Shown here: positions 12,801 to 44,812 of the stretch, piece by piece
Layout: every line of letters begins with the position of its first letter
Position numbering within the stretch: position 1 is the first letter of the stretch
Source: Hyalella azteca
Lineage: Eukaryota; Arthropoda; Malacostraca; Amphipoda; Hyalellidae
Direction of reading: 5' to 3'
Assembly (NCBI RefSeq): GCF_000764305.2
Contig: NW_025939696.1
Coordinates: 1-64,000 of the forward strand
DNA: 64,000 nucleotides
Notes under the pieces: model-generated
What the model saw: only the letters and a program-made list of their open reading frames with translations
What the model was told of the DNA's origin: nothing
Databases searched by the model: none
Position numbers and translations under genes: made by a program

Positions 12801-14292
12801 ATGATGTGCCAGTTGTGATGTATTTCTCAGGCTGCATTGCTGGGGCACTAGTCATCAACTAGTCCTGAAGTCCGATTGTCGGGAAAATGAATCGTGTTGT
12901 CTGTACAAGCTTTAGCTACTGTATCATACCAAATCGGTGGACGCGGACGTTAGCGCGTCTGATGGTTAATGACATGTGGACATGGCGATCATTAATTAAG
13001 AAATCCCAAGCCATGAACACAACTATTAACAAGGCTGCCTCCGTTATGTATACAGCGTTAGCCATTACAGAAGCAAGCTGCAATATTTCTCGGCGTGTTT
13101 GTATTCAGATGTTCACAAGCATTGCAACTAAGCGTAGGTACTAATCCGGGTTATCGACTTATCGTATTCTGGAAATTGCAACGTGTACATAGAATAAGGA
13201 TAGGCCACATTCATCCCACTTTCATCTTCATGGTTAGAGTCGTTACAGTATGGGACATGACTCGTATCCCATACTGTAACGACCGCCTGATGCTCTGCTA
13301 GACAAGCACGCCAGAGCAGAGTTCGGCAACTATCGCGATATTTGAAAAAACTGCTTCCCGGGCCCATCACTCAACCTAGATGAGATTATAATAATTATTT
13401 GATTGAAATTTTTCGGAGAAACTTGAAAACCGTTAATTTCGAAGATACACGACATAAACCATCCTGATACTGTTAATCTATCACGATACATTGAAGGTGT
13501 CTTCCCCTTGACTTTATACCATTAATGTTGCCGGAAAAACTCATCATGAACCTGAACCTCGTGACTACGACAAGCCGTCGTGACCGCGATAGCAGACGTC
13601 TGCGACTAAACTGACGCCGGAACCGGGGAATATTTCCAGAGCTGGAAAGGCCTGAGCAGATCACGGCTCTGGACACTGCAAAACTGAAACTGAATGCCAG
13701 CGCGCAAATAGATTAGGCTGCTTGCCTGAGGCAACCAAAATGTCTTAATGATGATCCATCGTAATTTTATATAGCACTTTTGACGCGAAATATATCATAT
13801 TTTTCTTAAGCGCCAGAAAGTTTCTAATACTACTACTCGCCTGAAACCGACGTTTTAGGTCGATTTTTCTAGAGCTATTGCCAAACTTTATTCAATGAAC
13901 GCTGATTTTTGCAGTGACCAACTTCACAGACGACCTCTAACTTCTTGATCTGGACTTTATTTCGGTTGTTTTAAATATTCTTCTCCAATATAATGTAGAT
14001 CATTATAAGAAATATTACGACCATTATTCACGATTTGATTATTTATTTTATGTGATATGGCTTCCGTGCTGACCATATTTAACTAGAGTACATTTGTCAG
14101 TTATCGCCACCTCACATCGAAGTGTTACTCCCTGACGAGGGCAAATGCGACGTGGGTGCGGGCCACAAGAACGCCCTGCACTGCCTACTGCTGTTCCTCC
14201 ATCACCTCGTCCACACACAGCACTGCTGCCTGGCGGGTGTCAACCTCGCTCTCACGGGCATCAATTTAGCATGGGTCGTGTCTAATGACTAG
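6821..14292 (+). CDS. TMEM209: TMEM209, nuclear-envelope transmembrane protein (11 coding exons)
   Basis: Coding exons as I read them: 6821-6993, 7320-7495, 8724-9158, 9437-about 9568, 9819-about 9983, 10169-10284, 11052-11159, 11628-11761, 12368-12461, 12627-12779, 14101-14292; the phases join to about 625 codons (human protein 561). The first Met lies 8 bases after an acceptor, so a 5' noncoding exon is likely upstream. Two membrane segments lie at about residues 39-58 and 68-88, the second followed by WRY as in vertebrate TMEM209. A long Ser/Pro-rich linker (exons 3-5) follows. The C-terminal half aligns by eye with the family: the GGxxSSYxWDRGG stretch, FYLDSQLP, SPPHIEVLLP and a final LAGVNLALTGINLAWV. 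The family sits in the nuclear envelope and has been linked to nuclear pore proteins; its exact function is poorly known. The donors of exons 4 and 5 are the least certain. Seen: motifs and splice phases. Inferred: location and function. Confidence 0.9.
11195..11352 (+). repeat. 44-bp minisatellite in TMEM209 intron 7
   Basis: About 3.5 copies of a 44-bp unit containing TTATTGTTCCT(A/TG)ATGAACAGG and GTATCCCAGACGAGA, starting 36 bases after the exon 7 donor. It has no coding role that I can see. Confidence 0.85.
11739..12050 (+). repeat. 31-bp minisatellite spanning the exon 8 donor of TMEM209
   Basis: The unit begins CACCAGCACTACCTCGTGAC and continues CAGGTGATAAT. Four near-identical copies start at 11739, 11770, 11801 and 11832, then a fifth is broken by an N and adapter, followed by about four diverged copies (CAGATCCTAATCA). 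The first copy is the last part of exon 8 and its splice donor; each perfect copy repeats that donor. Confidence 0.9.
11874..11911. other. Nextera mate-pair junction adapter (assembly contamination)
   Basis: CTGTCTCTTATACACATCT followed directly by AGATGTGTATAAGAGACAG: two Tn5 mosaic ends back to back, exactly the junction adapter of Nextera mate-pair libraries. An N precedes it at 11870. This is library sequence left in the assembly, not genomic DNA of the organism. Confidence 0.97.
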
Positions 14293-16774
14293 CCCGGCTT
14301 TGTTACCGTCTTATTTAGTTACTTCTTTTGCTTACAATTTAGATTAAGACCCAACCCAGGTACAAGTTAGTGATTGCCTTGTTCTAGCTATATGGATGTA
14401 TTATTACTGTAATTTTTAGTTTTATGCGTTTTGATGCAAATCCGCTACGGATTGCGGTTTATTCAATACCTAGTATTTTTGTGTATGGTAGAATGCTAAG
14501 CACACTCGGTTGTAGTCTTGTCTTGGAACGTCATTTTTTAATGAGTTTTTTTGCCGAACCAAGATCTCGCTCGTTTACGACGTCTTCTAAACTAGCCTAA
14601 GTTTAAATCGAATGAAAGTCTTCTAAATGCTCATCTCATGTAATTTCTGAAGAAATGTCGAATTTTTAAGCATTTGTTCTTCACGCCGCATTTAATTTAA
14701 TTTTGCGGCCATATAGCTGCACCTGAGTACATGTTGATTAATATGACATTAATGACTGAAAATTATATTTGAAATACACAAATTTGTTTTCATATTCCTC
14801 GTTTAATAGTTGTGTTGAAAGTGCATTTTGTTCCAGTTGTGAATTTTATTATTCCGATTCCTTCACCAGTGAAATACTCATTATTCAGCTATTTTAAATC
14901 GAGTGTATTGGAGACGAGTTATGGGATTGCAAATCGTTTAACGAGTTTCCTTCTCAGTTACGGCGCTTACAAATAAATGCACAAAAACCTTTTTTAATTT
15001 GTACGACGTTTCTGAATTTGGGTCAAGGAATTTTATAATTGGTGTCGCCACCGTGTCTGGAGCAGCGGAAAGACGCAAGGAGTAAGAGTTGGACGAGATC
15101 GTCAACTGTCTAACATTCTGCAGCGCTTTTTTAATTCATAATTTCGCCAGTGTATGTGTAGGCTCAGTTGGCTGAACTATAAATTGATGCCGTTCGCGCT
15201 TGTTAACACAATTCATGAATAAGTTTCGTGTTAGAAAATTAAATCTTATTTGAAATACTCTTTTGCGCCCCCAATTGGTTGAGCGGTCACTTGAGTGAGT
15301 GAGTCGGACCTATGAACTGAAGATAAAAGTTCGTGAAAACTGAAAATCATACCTCAATACTTGGATACTCTCTACTATAGTAATGCCATCATTTCAGCGA
15401 TATGGACGTGTAAGTTCAAAGATTTTATTTAGTTAAGGATTTTCAGCCATCATATACTGGTACAAGGTACTACTGTTTTATTTTAGTCATTTTACCCATT
15501 TGGCCATTTCTATTTCCATTCCCTAATTTCTTGAATACCTAAATGTGGGCACTGGGCATTGATGCATACCTAATTTAGTAATTACCTAGTTACCAATGAC
15601 TGAATGAGGAATTGGTTAGGGTTTAGACTGTTCAATGTTCAGTAACTTCAGTCTTCAGTTATAGCCTACTGTAGTTGTATGATCTATCATATACCTACTC
15701 TAGAGTCTAGGCTACTCATATACTATAGCCTATATAGGTACCTACTAGTTAGAAATTTTCTTTAATATCTTATGGGAGAAAATAGTGAGTGACACTGTGA
15801 CAGAGCAGTGAGTACTGAGTAATTGAGTATATATACAACTAATACAAGTTGAACAAAACACTGCCAATCTGCCATTGGATTAGGAACAGGATTGAAATTT
15901 TATTACTTAGGTACTATTCTAGAGATTTTATGGTCCCATTCCCAAACCCAATTCCCAAAGTGACCAATTTCCAATAAGGTACTTATGTAGTCTTGCAGCC
16001 CTTGTTTTGTGCATTCATATTAGGTATTAAAAATGAGGAAATTTATCTAGGGCAAATTTTGCAGTTCCAAAAAATGGTTGCAAAGCTTTAGTTCTAGTTG
16101 CAGTTTAGAAAAATATATACGGTATTCCATTATTTCCATATGCCTATGGTCCACTGGGACTGGGTCCAGTCCATTGACCAGACGGTCCAGACCTTTTGCT
16201 CAAAAAATGCATTGTTATGTGATAATATAGATTCATAGAAGACTCCCCAATTTAAATTCAGGAATTTAATTTCCACCACGCTGGGTTGAAGGCATTAAAT
16301 AATAGTCATGTCAGTAAACACTATGGCTTTTTTCATGGTTAGTGTCTCTCCTAATTTGAACAAATTTTGATTTGAAACATTCATAAGTGATTTAAAGTGG
16401 TTGCACATGACACATGTTCATTTTTAGAATCTAAATGTTTTTGTCTTATTCATTAATCATTGGTCGCTTCTATGCAATTTTCCTGTTTGGTCTTCCACTC
16501 TTCCATTTTGGTTTATTGAAGTGCCAATATTTTCACCTGTATGATTGAGGTCATGTAGGGATTAATTTCTAGCCATTGCAAACAAAATGTTGGGTTCATG
16601 CCAATAATATTATTTCTTTAAACAGAACGTAGGAATGAGTCTACTACTCCTCTACTGTTTAGAATCCACTGTTTTGTTCTATTTATTGTACTTGAACAAT
16701 CTTGACCCTGGAAAAAAAATGCCTCCTTGTTTATTTCTATGATTAATAGCACAATGTGCCAGAAGGCAGGGCCA
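14293..16774. other. Spacer between TMEM209 and NDFIP
   Basis: Contains the TMEM209 3' UTR, whose end I cannot place; CAAATAAATG near 14970 is a weak polyadenylation candidate. The rest is AT-rich and simple, with short tracts of CTAC/TAGG between 15600 and 15760. No further exon recognised. Confidence 0.4.
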
Positions 16775-17023
16775 TAGGGCAGGGTGGCCCAGTAGTTAAA
16801 GTTCAGAGTGCCAAGATTGGCGCAGAGAGGCGTGGGTTTGATCTCAGCTCTGTGCACCAGTTTCTGGTCAGATTTGGCAAGGAGGCCAGGCGGTTAAGCA
16901 CAGCAGAATTGTAGCAGTCAGTTGCATGTTTGAAACCGCAACAAGCTGTGAATGTTCTGCGATGTTAAGAATCAGTGACAGGCCTATGGCCTAATAAATG
17001 CTGAAACTGCTATTATTATTATA
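16775..17023 (+). mobile_element. tRNA-derived SINE
   Basis: TGGCCCAGTAGTTAAAG resembles an RNA polymerase III A box, and about 40 bases on, GTGGGTTTGATCTCAGC resembles a B box. A tRNA-unrelated body follows, and the element ends in an ATT-repeat tail (about 17009-17022). This is the standard SINE layout. It lies about 180 bases upstream of the first coding exon of the NDFIP gene. Confidence 0.7.
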
Positions 17024-17202
17024 ACATCCATAAGAATAGTTTCTTTAATAACAAACAATTCATTTATATCCCATTTGTTTCAAGTTTGACCTTCATACTC
17101 CTGCTGTTAGATATTTATTACCACATGAAAAGAATTTATTGTAATAATTTTAATAATCAAGTGCTAATAATATCATTACTCATGTCACAGCTTTCAGACG
17201 GT

Positions 17203-20200
17203 ATGGAAGAGCTTAGTGAGGAAGACAGTAGCTCAGAACAATGTGCTCTGCTGGCTGCAAATGCTGACTCAGGTCAGGCTCAAGCTGAGCAGCCACCAAC
17301 AGTCTCCATTGTAACTGTAGGAGCACCTTCTCTTCCTCAAGCAACAGGTGCGTGGAAGAAGTTTTGTATATTGTGATCAATGCATATTATTCACCAAGCA
17401 TCAGAGTTGAAGAGCTGTAAAATTCTCTGCTGATTTTCCATTGAAATTAATATTTCTAATGGGTCAATGGCTTACAGCAAACTCAGAAAAAAAAGCTCTT
17501 TAGAAACTAAGAATTTGAAATTTAGTGTTCTATATTCTTACAAAACTGAAAGAATTTTATTTCACTCCCAAAATAATCAGAGTAATCAATGTTTGAAATT
17601 TATTTTGTGTACATTTCTTTACCTACCAGATCTAAGGGACTAATTATAGTACATTTTTCAATATGTTGTCATAAGAAGGATTTTTGTTACATTTTTCTTC
17701 TATGCATTATAACAATCAATTCATCTATTATATAAACTTGTCTCTCAAATTATTTACAACAATACTATTCTCTAATTGTATGTGATGAGCACTACTAGCA
17801 TGCATTGCACATTTAATTGTAAATAAATATATTTTTATGTATAATTTGTAGCGCATTTTCTCATTAGCGAGAAAATGTATAATTTTTAGCGCATTCTCAA
17901 CACTATTGTGCTCACCATGTCAGTCTGTCTGTCCACTCTCAAATTATTTACAGCAATACTATTCTCTAATTGTATGTGATGAGCACTACTAGCATGCATT
18001 GCTCATTTAATTGTAAATAAATATATTTATATGTATAATTTTTAGTGCATTTTATCATTAGCGAGAAAATGTAAAAATTTTAGCGCATTCTCAACACTAT
18101 TGTGTTCACCATGTCAGTCTGTCTGTCCGTCCGTGACTTCACGTTTTCGTCGACAAGAAAATGCGCTCTCTGTCACTCACTGCAGTGAGTACTGAGTTAT
18201 ATTTTTATGAAGTTGATCCTGCCATTTTTTGGTACAACTGTAAAAATTTTCAATGAGAATTGGTCAAATTTTACTGTCACTGGAAATAAACTTCTATGTA
18301 TTCAATAGAAGAGTTGGGGCCTCCCAAAGTTGACATGTCAGCACCTCCACCATACAGTGAATGTAATGACGGACACTCAACAATTGTGGCCATTGATGGA
18401 CCGATGTGCAACATCAGCCTTTCAGGTATTTATAAAAAATATAATGTTTGTATATTTGTTGGTTACAGATTTAAAAGTAATATTGTCCTTACCAATGATG
18501 TGTCTTCTTAGCTATCACTTCAAATTTTATGAACTGAAATTCAGAGATTGAAAAGAATGCATCATTCAGATTGAGATTGTTGCATGTGAGCAATATTATT
18601 TGAAAGATTGTTTAATGGAAAAACACTTTTTTGTTAGATGTGTTGAATACTCCATTTACTTTAACTGCAGACATACATATGTGTGACAAAAGTCACAAAA
18701 CCCTGGCAGGAATACAAAAATTGGACACTCTTTAGTTTAGATTTGAAACATTGTCACTCTTTTACAGTTTACAAAGATATTTTCATTGAAACATTCAATG
18801 AGTGTTCACTTGTAAAAATGAGAACTTGAGAACTTCCTGCTGTTTGACTAGTGAGAACTTTTTATTTCTTAACATTGTTTAATTTTAATTATTATTGAAT
18901 GTTTTGGCCAGGAGCTGGATTGAGCGGAGATCTGGCGGGCATTGAACCCCCTTCGTACGAGGAAGTGCAGCGCATCAAAGCTGTTGAGGCTCAACTGGAA
19001 TCAGGGGACCACATTCTCATGCCTCCTCACACTGTAAATTAATCCTTGTTGCTCACTTTTTCTTCACCACTTGTTCAAAAGGACAGAATAATTCAAATTT
19101 TACTTCTTGCAGCTTACTTAGTTACCTCTTGTTGTCCTAAATTGTTTTGTCACTCATATTGTTTCTTAAGCCAAAATAAATTGTTTTTCATTTCATTATT
19201 TCTATCAATAAATATATTGACTGAATATTGGCTCCAAGATTTTGATACACAAAAGTACTGTCTAAAGAATTATTATCACTGAAGCAGTCAATATAATTAT
19301 ATAATTTCATTATATACTAATAGCAGTCCAATTTTCTTTTTTGTGATTTAATGTTTTTCAATATTGGCAAAGCGACTATAAAGTTCAAGCACAAAAACCA
19401 GTGCAAATGAGGGTAGATTTTAGCTATTTTTTGTTGTTGTTGATAGCGATGTTCTGATTTGCAGACAATGGCAGATGGGGAGACCAGCGACAGTAGTGAG
19501 TGTGGACGAGGAACTCAAGAAGACCTCTTAGGGACTGACATGCTCTTCTTCCTCTCGTTTGCTGGTATGCTACCGTCTGACTCTACTCATTCATATTTAT
19601 TGTTTCAGTTTCATACTTCAGTTATTGTGTGTATAGAATTTTTTATTTTTTTGCTTTATTTCTGTGAATCTTGGAGTAATATTCCTGATCATGACTGAGT
19701 TGAGTTTCTCTGATCATATTTAATTCACCTCCTTATTGGCATCATATAGAATTGCACTATTTTTCTAAATTAGAATAAAATGAATCTTAGGATCTCATCT
19801 GATGAGACACTAATGAAAATTAACTTGAATCCAGCTGCTTTCCTGTTCAACTGGGTTGGCTTTGTGGTGCTGGTGTGCTTCTGCCACAGTGTGGCGGGCC
19901 GGAGCGGCGCACTAGCAGGCTTTGGCTTGTCGCTGGCCAAGTGGGCACTCATCATGCGCCACTCATCCATGCTCGCTAAGGAAGCCAACAACTGGCTCCT
20001 TTGGCTCATCATGCTACTCGGTTATTGTCTTTAATAATTCTATTAAATTATATAGAGATAATTCTAGAATAATTTATTATTAAATGATATTATGATTAAT
20101 ATCATTTCAGTGCTTACAATGAAAGTTAACTATGTATTTATTAGCAAGAAAACTGGCAGTAAAATCCATATTAATTTTTAGTGAAAATGTTCATATGAAA

Positions 20201-20870
20201 AGAGGCAATTGTCTCGCTATTTTCTTTGCTGGTTAATTTGTGGTAAACTTGGTAGGTACGGCTATTGGTTTTTTATTCTTTTTGCTCACTGATGACAAAT
20301 ATCTTGGAATTCACAATTTTAATAGAATGGTTATTGATTCTGAAATGTCGCCTCAATTATTAGTTATTTTTATACTCCAGTTGCGTTTATACTGATGACT
20401 GAGTAGGTGTAATTCATTTAGTACCCATATTTTCTATTCTAAGAATTTTCGGATTTCTCAGGTTGATAAATTTCTAGAAAGGTTAATCCATCCAAATTTT
20501 GTCGGGTCTTAGCGCGCAAATGAATTCTGTGGCGAGTTGACCTGTGTTTCGTAGCAGGTCAACTCAGATTTTTTAAGTGAACAAATTTTAATGTTTGTTA
20601 ATCCATCAAATATTTTGTCTGGTCTTTGCAAGTAAAGTTGGTAGAGAGTTACCCTTTGATATATACCTAATAAATTTCTATGAGGATTTATTAACCTAAG
20701 ATCAAAGCTGTTGAGGCTCCGCAAGTAAGTGAAGTTGGTGGTGAATTTACCTGTGGTTCGCGGCAGGCGTGGTGATCAGCATGCGGGCTGTGCTGCAGTA
20801 TGTCACCGCCAAGCGTGAGTGGCAGCGAGCTTCAGTTGCCACAAGAAACCGCTTCCTGCTGTTCCACTGA
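17203..20870 (+). CDS. Ndfip: NDFIP-type NEDD4-family-interacting protein (6 coding exons)
   Basis: Coding exons 17203-17347, 18309-18425, 18912-19033, 19465-19564, 19835-20020 and 20767-20870 join in phase to 257 codons plus stop. The acidic N-terminal half carries two PY motifs, PPPY (about residues 61-64) and PPSY (about 100-103), the ligands of WW domains in NEDD4-type E3 ligases. Three membrane segments follow (about 154-178, 184-203, 212-235) with the family signature FLFNWVGF and then GRSGALAGFGLSLAKW; the protein ends in FLLFH. NDFIPs are Golgi/endosomal adaptors that recruit and activate NEDD4/ITCH ligases toward membrane cargo, including metal transporters. Human NDFIP1 is 221 residues, so the length fits. 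The start is the first Met after an acceptor at 17190; an upstream in-frame Met at about 17182 would lie across that acceptor. I do not see a third PY motif. A SINE lies just upstream, and intron 2 holds a 194-bp tandem duplication. Confidence 0.92.
17742..18129 (+). repeat. 194-bp tandem duplication in NDFIP intron 1
   Basis: CTCTCAAATTATTTAC begins at 17742 and again at 17936, and the two units stay alignable to their ends (GTCAGTCTGTCTGTCC). Each carries GCATGCATTG and a GCGAGAAAATGT block related to the palindromic dispersed repeat. Confidence 0.85.
18040..18206 (+). repeat. Palindromic dispersed repeat, copy 1 (NDFIP intron 1)
   Basis: Begins around TTTTTAGTGCATTTTATC and ends CTGCAGTGAGTACTGAGTTATATTTTT. 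Internal order: GCGCATTTTCTC-like arm, CTCACCATGTC, a GTCTGTCCGTCC run, CACGTTTTCGTCGACAAG, then the opposing arm GAGAAAATGCGC-like. Part of it lies within the 194-bp tandem duplication just upstream. Confidence 0.75.
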
Positions 20871-23800
20871 GACCTGCGCTACTCATGAGGCCTCCATTGA
20901 ATAACTGGTCGTCCTAATTGATTAATACCTAATTAATCATCTAATTAATTGATAACTCTGTTCTTGATTTCAGAAGCATCTAGCAAAAGGTTATCTAGTC
21001 CTGCAAGAGCGCGATAGTGCTGCTCATATTCTGTTTGATATTTTGCACGTTTTCAAATGGGATTACCTGTCGGTGAGTTTTAGCTTTCATGCAAATGATT
21101 ATAACGGTTTTAGTTGGTGTTTCTCATCACGGCTTCATGGTGGCAGTTGATGGTTGCGTGAAAAATACAGCCGTTCATTTGCTTTATATTAATTACTAGA
21201 GGCTTAAATTTTGTTATTTTAACTAGCAAGTTTTACCTTGTACTATTGCGTTCAATATAATCTACATAGACTACACTTTTACAAAATTTCTATTTTTAAT
21301 GAAAGCATAGTCTTGTTTTCTTTGGAAATTATATATAGCATTAAGTGATGAGTTACTTTTTGATTGTTATATAGGAAGATTAACTCGTCTACGAATCTAA
21401 TTAATTTAAAACCTTATTTATGTATAAATCTAAATCTCTACCTTTTGTTACAAAAGATTAAATTGCCAAGTCAAGTTGTGGCTTGGGTAGTACATGGCCA
21501 TGGCCATGACAGGTCTTGGTCAGAGGCAGCAGCTACAGTTGGCTGATGAAGTAAATACTTCACTTTCTTATCCCTCGCTATCACCGCAAAATTAATGAAT
21601 AAAGCCAAGAGTAAAATACGTGTTGATATTATTAGGAACTATTCATGTTACTAGCATGTTCATTAGTATTGAGCATGTAAGATTTTTTGTTGGTGTTTTT
21701 GCTTTGTTCACTGCCATACAATTTATTTTCCTATATTACAAGAAAGAGGAAGGGGATAATATCTTTATGATTTGATTTATGTGTTCCTGACCGCTGAATA
21801 TTTACAATTTAATTTATTCTTCAATTGGGAACATTAATTTTTTTATAGCAGTTTGAGTGTGAATATTATTTAGCACTGCTTTCCAGGGGAATTTTTATGT
21901 GTATCTATGCTATAAATTTTGGATGGCGCAATCTTGTAGTTTGACTTGCTTGCGGTCATTCATACGTATATTCTTTCTTTTGCATCGAATGTGACTTCAC
22001 CTCGTCAAAAGTTCAGTATTCCATGTTCTTAGTTGTTTGCTTTAATACTATTTTAGTCAATGAATTTTTGCGGTCAGTTTTCAGTAGCTTTAATAGTCAT
22101 CATCTTTCCAAAAAAAGTCCTAGTACAACTTTAGTCATAATTTATTTAATTTATATCACTCAATTAACATTCTATCTTATTATTCAATACGTCCAAATGT
22201 GTGCGCAACATGCCTCAGACTCGACAAAGCATCAATAAAATTTGTCCCTCTATGTTAACTGATATAAACTAGCTTGACTATGTGTCCGGACAATATTTGC
22301 GTATTACAAGCTCTTCTAACTTCTGATTTAAATTTCACTTTCTGATGACATTTATGCAGCTTTTAGCTCTAACAGATTTCATTATCACTTGGATAAAAAG
22401 TCTACATTAAGACAGCAAACGTTTCCTCGCATTCTAAGTTCTTCATAGCTTTCTGGATGTGACTTTAATATATATTGTTTTCATTTATGGCTTATATGCG
22501 TCTATAATGCAGTGCTTTTCATATTAATCTTCATTTCATTGCAGTCAAATTTATTTTTATGAGGGTTAAGAGCTACTCAGCATGTGTTCTATACCTTGCG
22601 TTCTGTTGAAATACCTCGTCAAATATGACAATTTTTAGACAATTATTCTCAGTTTGATATTCGTCTTGCGAGGCGATGATTTCATGCCGCGTTCACTGTG
22701 GATATTAACGAAATGTTTGGTAATGGACGCGATACGATTCTGGTTAACTAATTAATTTATAATATTGCCATAAATCCTCTTTCTAGTGCAATTTTTAATT
22801 TTGAAGTGATACACTACGTCGTAGTTTTTGTTTGAAACACAGATGCTATGCTTTAATTTCGTTTTAAATTCATTCAGATGGAAAGTTTCCAGTCTTGCTA
22901 TCCCACCGGTAGGTTTCTGATGATAATTGATATTCCTTTACAATATTTAGTAGCATGTACGGCCTCAAACTGGCTCTCTAGTCAATAAACGATATATATA
23001 ATCCATCTACATCTGATATTGTACGACTGCATTTTTTATTCACATTTCCTATTTTGTTTGTCACAATTTAGGATATTATGACAATCAAGTTGTCTCTATC
23101 GTTTCAATTCTTTTAGATACATTAACTAAAGCCTGATCTAAAATTAATTAAAAAATATAAAGCCCATTGTTAATTAATGTTAATGTCGGTGTAAAATATC
23201 ATTTGATATTTTTTATTTTCTGAAATTGTGTGTGGTTATTCCTGTAATAATTTCAAAGCAACCTTGTTTCTCCGATGATTAGTAATAAGTGTCCCGATAA
23301 CCACATTCTGATATATATTGATTGGATGCTATACGAATTAGTTGACCAGCACTTACCAAGCAACTTTGGGTAACACCGGTTTGCTCTCGCATGCATTTGC
23401 GATCAAATTACGTCGCGTCCCAGCATTACATCGGCGTGGCTCCTCGAGGATTTTGAACGTCGTTATGTTTTATTTAATCCGTTAGAACTGGTCAATGTAT
23501 GCCTGACTTTATATCTTTTATCATAGAACTTGCACGTACCTATATTTTAATTTTCACAGCTTAAATATATTATGCAGTAGTCTCTTTATTTTCATCCTAC
23601 CCTTGTTTGGTTCCGTCGCGCATCGACGTATGTTTCACTGATACTTCGTGTGCCCTACTTGTTTGGAATTCTGTAGTATGTACGGAATCGGTTTACCTGT
23701 CGCGGTCTTAGGATACTGGCTTAACTCGATGAAACTTTTCGTAGGTCTTCCGCATTGCAATTCCTCAACATTCGTTGTCAAACAGCTATCTGTTCAGGCA

Positions 23801-25686
23801 AACCGGTGGAATGTAAAATTATGTTCCGTTTAGCATGTACTTAAGCCTCTTTAACCGTATTATGTATAATACGGTTACTCGTGTGAGAAATTCTGCTTCT
23901 ACTGATGTTGCAGTAGACTGATGATGATGCAGTAGACTGATGATGTTGCAGTAAGCTAAGACTTGGCGCGTGTCAAATTCCACGTTTCATGTTCGATAGA
24001 TAAAATCTCAAGAGTTATACTCGCCTAGTTATTCACGCGAAGAAGACCAATTGCCCTCTGTCATGAGGGCAATTCAATTTCAATATACAATTTTTGGTTA
24101 CTCGATTTAAGAAAAAACTCGTAATAGCGTCTTTTCGTCAACTTGGAATGCATTCAATCACTTTTACTTTTTTTTTTTTTTTTTGAAAGCATGAACGTCA
24201 CAAAAATCTGCCAAGGGTCCACACTTGGCAAATTGATCTACGCCCACCCACGCCACCACACCTCGTCGCTTGTGAACAATCCTTTACCGAGCTCCATCTG
24301 GTGTTCCTGTGTGTCGGTTGTGGCGAGCTGCCGTCGAGTCTAGAGGTGCTGCCTTCCTACTAAGCGGCAAGTGGTTCATTTAGAAGCGCTTGCTGCTACA
24401 CAGAAAGCACCAATATTTTTGTAAATACAAAGAACATTACACTGATACACGATAAATGAGTTACATGCCATGGTGTATTTTTCCTCGCACCTACATATCA
24501 AGATTCGATAGGGATAATCTCAATATGCCTCAGGTTGTCTATCCTAAACATCCTTTGGAATAACGGTAGATGAGCAAACCGCAAATGATCTAATATGCCA
24601 AAAGATTGTCCATGGAGTGAAGTTTAGTGGCTTTTATTAATTAATTATTTATCAATAGATGCTTGGTAAAACAAAGACTGCTATGACCAGGGGGTGTTCT
24701 TATTTCTTATCGGGGGGGGTTGTCTTATTTCATTAGCTAGCGTTGTTGATGTGGACCATCTCTGTAAACACGCAACATTTAAATGTACAGACAGTTAGTA
24801 CTTACCCGACGAAAAAAGCCCGACGAAAGCGACTCCTAGATGCAAGGCAGAGTGACCGAGTGGTTACGGGTAAGATGAAAAGGGGGGAAAGAGAAATTCA
24901 GGAGGAATTTATTTGGTCCACTAATGCTATGTCCCATTTATTGCACTGTAGCATTTAAAGCTAATTTTAGATATGGTACGGCATGGTGCCCGGAATAATC
25001 GTTTGTATCGTATTGCCATATTATTGATACAGTTATCCTTATTTTATTATTGTTTGTCTCTCTATACCCTTCCGATCACGTGATCAATTGATATACCTTT
25101 AATTACAGTGGTAACGGACATTTTAATCACGAGCGTAATCATGGTTGAACTACCTACTGGTAGTTCAACCATGAGCCTAATGGTGTCAATTTTGTACATG
25201 AATTTACAAACACGTTATTATTTCAAATTATTATAACAAAAAGTTTTCTCTCATATAATGAAACTACTAAAAATTATTAGCTTAGAAAACTTCGATGTTA
25301 TTTAGCCAAGATTTTTTCAACAGCTGTGAACAAGTAATTTTCAGTAGAGGTTGTCGTCGAAGAAACAGTGTTTTCTCTAAATTCTTTGCCAGTCTTGAAC
25401 CATTTATATCGTAGACAAGTACTTAATTAGGTCATCCTTGAATACAGTTTATGCTCTGGAAGATCTATTGTTTCATTTTTTTTACCTGAGCGAAACTGTG
25501 GTATTTGATTATAAACTGAAAGCCTATAAATTCACAAGACGAGGTATATTGGTGAGTTAAAAATACTCGTTGGCTTCTCGTACGGTTCAGTGATTGGTCG
25601 AATCAAATTTGTGAGGGAGACGGACTGACGACATAGGCTGAGAGAGTTGTTGTAACACTAACAGCACTTTAAATTAAATCTTTCAG
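20871..25686. other. Spacer between NDFIP and KIF11
   Basis: Holds the NDFIP 3' UTR (AATAAA at 21598 is one candidate signal) and must hold the KIF11 promoter and 5' UTR, neither of which I can place; the ATG exon begins after an acceptor at 25686, so a noncoding first exon is likely. Perfect hairpins lie at 23853-23876, 24049-24074 and 25139-25174. No coding exon recognised. Confidence 0.4.
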
Positions 25687-25687
25687 G

Positions 25688-44812
<19,125 letters not shown>

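Noticed and set aside
24049..24074. Hairpin resembling a bacterial terminator
   Set aside because: The window is eukaryotic and no T-run follows; kept only as part of the hairpin cluster.
24841..24875. tRNA-Ser-like start (GCAGAGTGACCGAGTGGTTACGG)
   Set aside because: Resembles only the A-box half of a tRNA; no anticodon arm, B box or 3' half follows.
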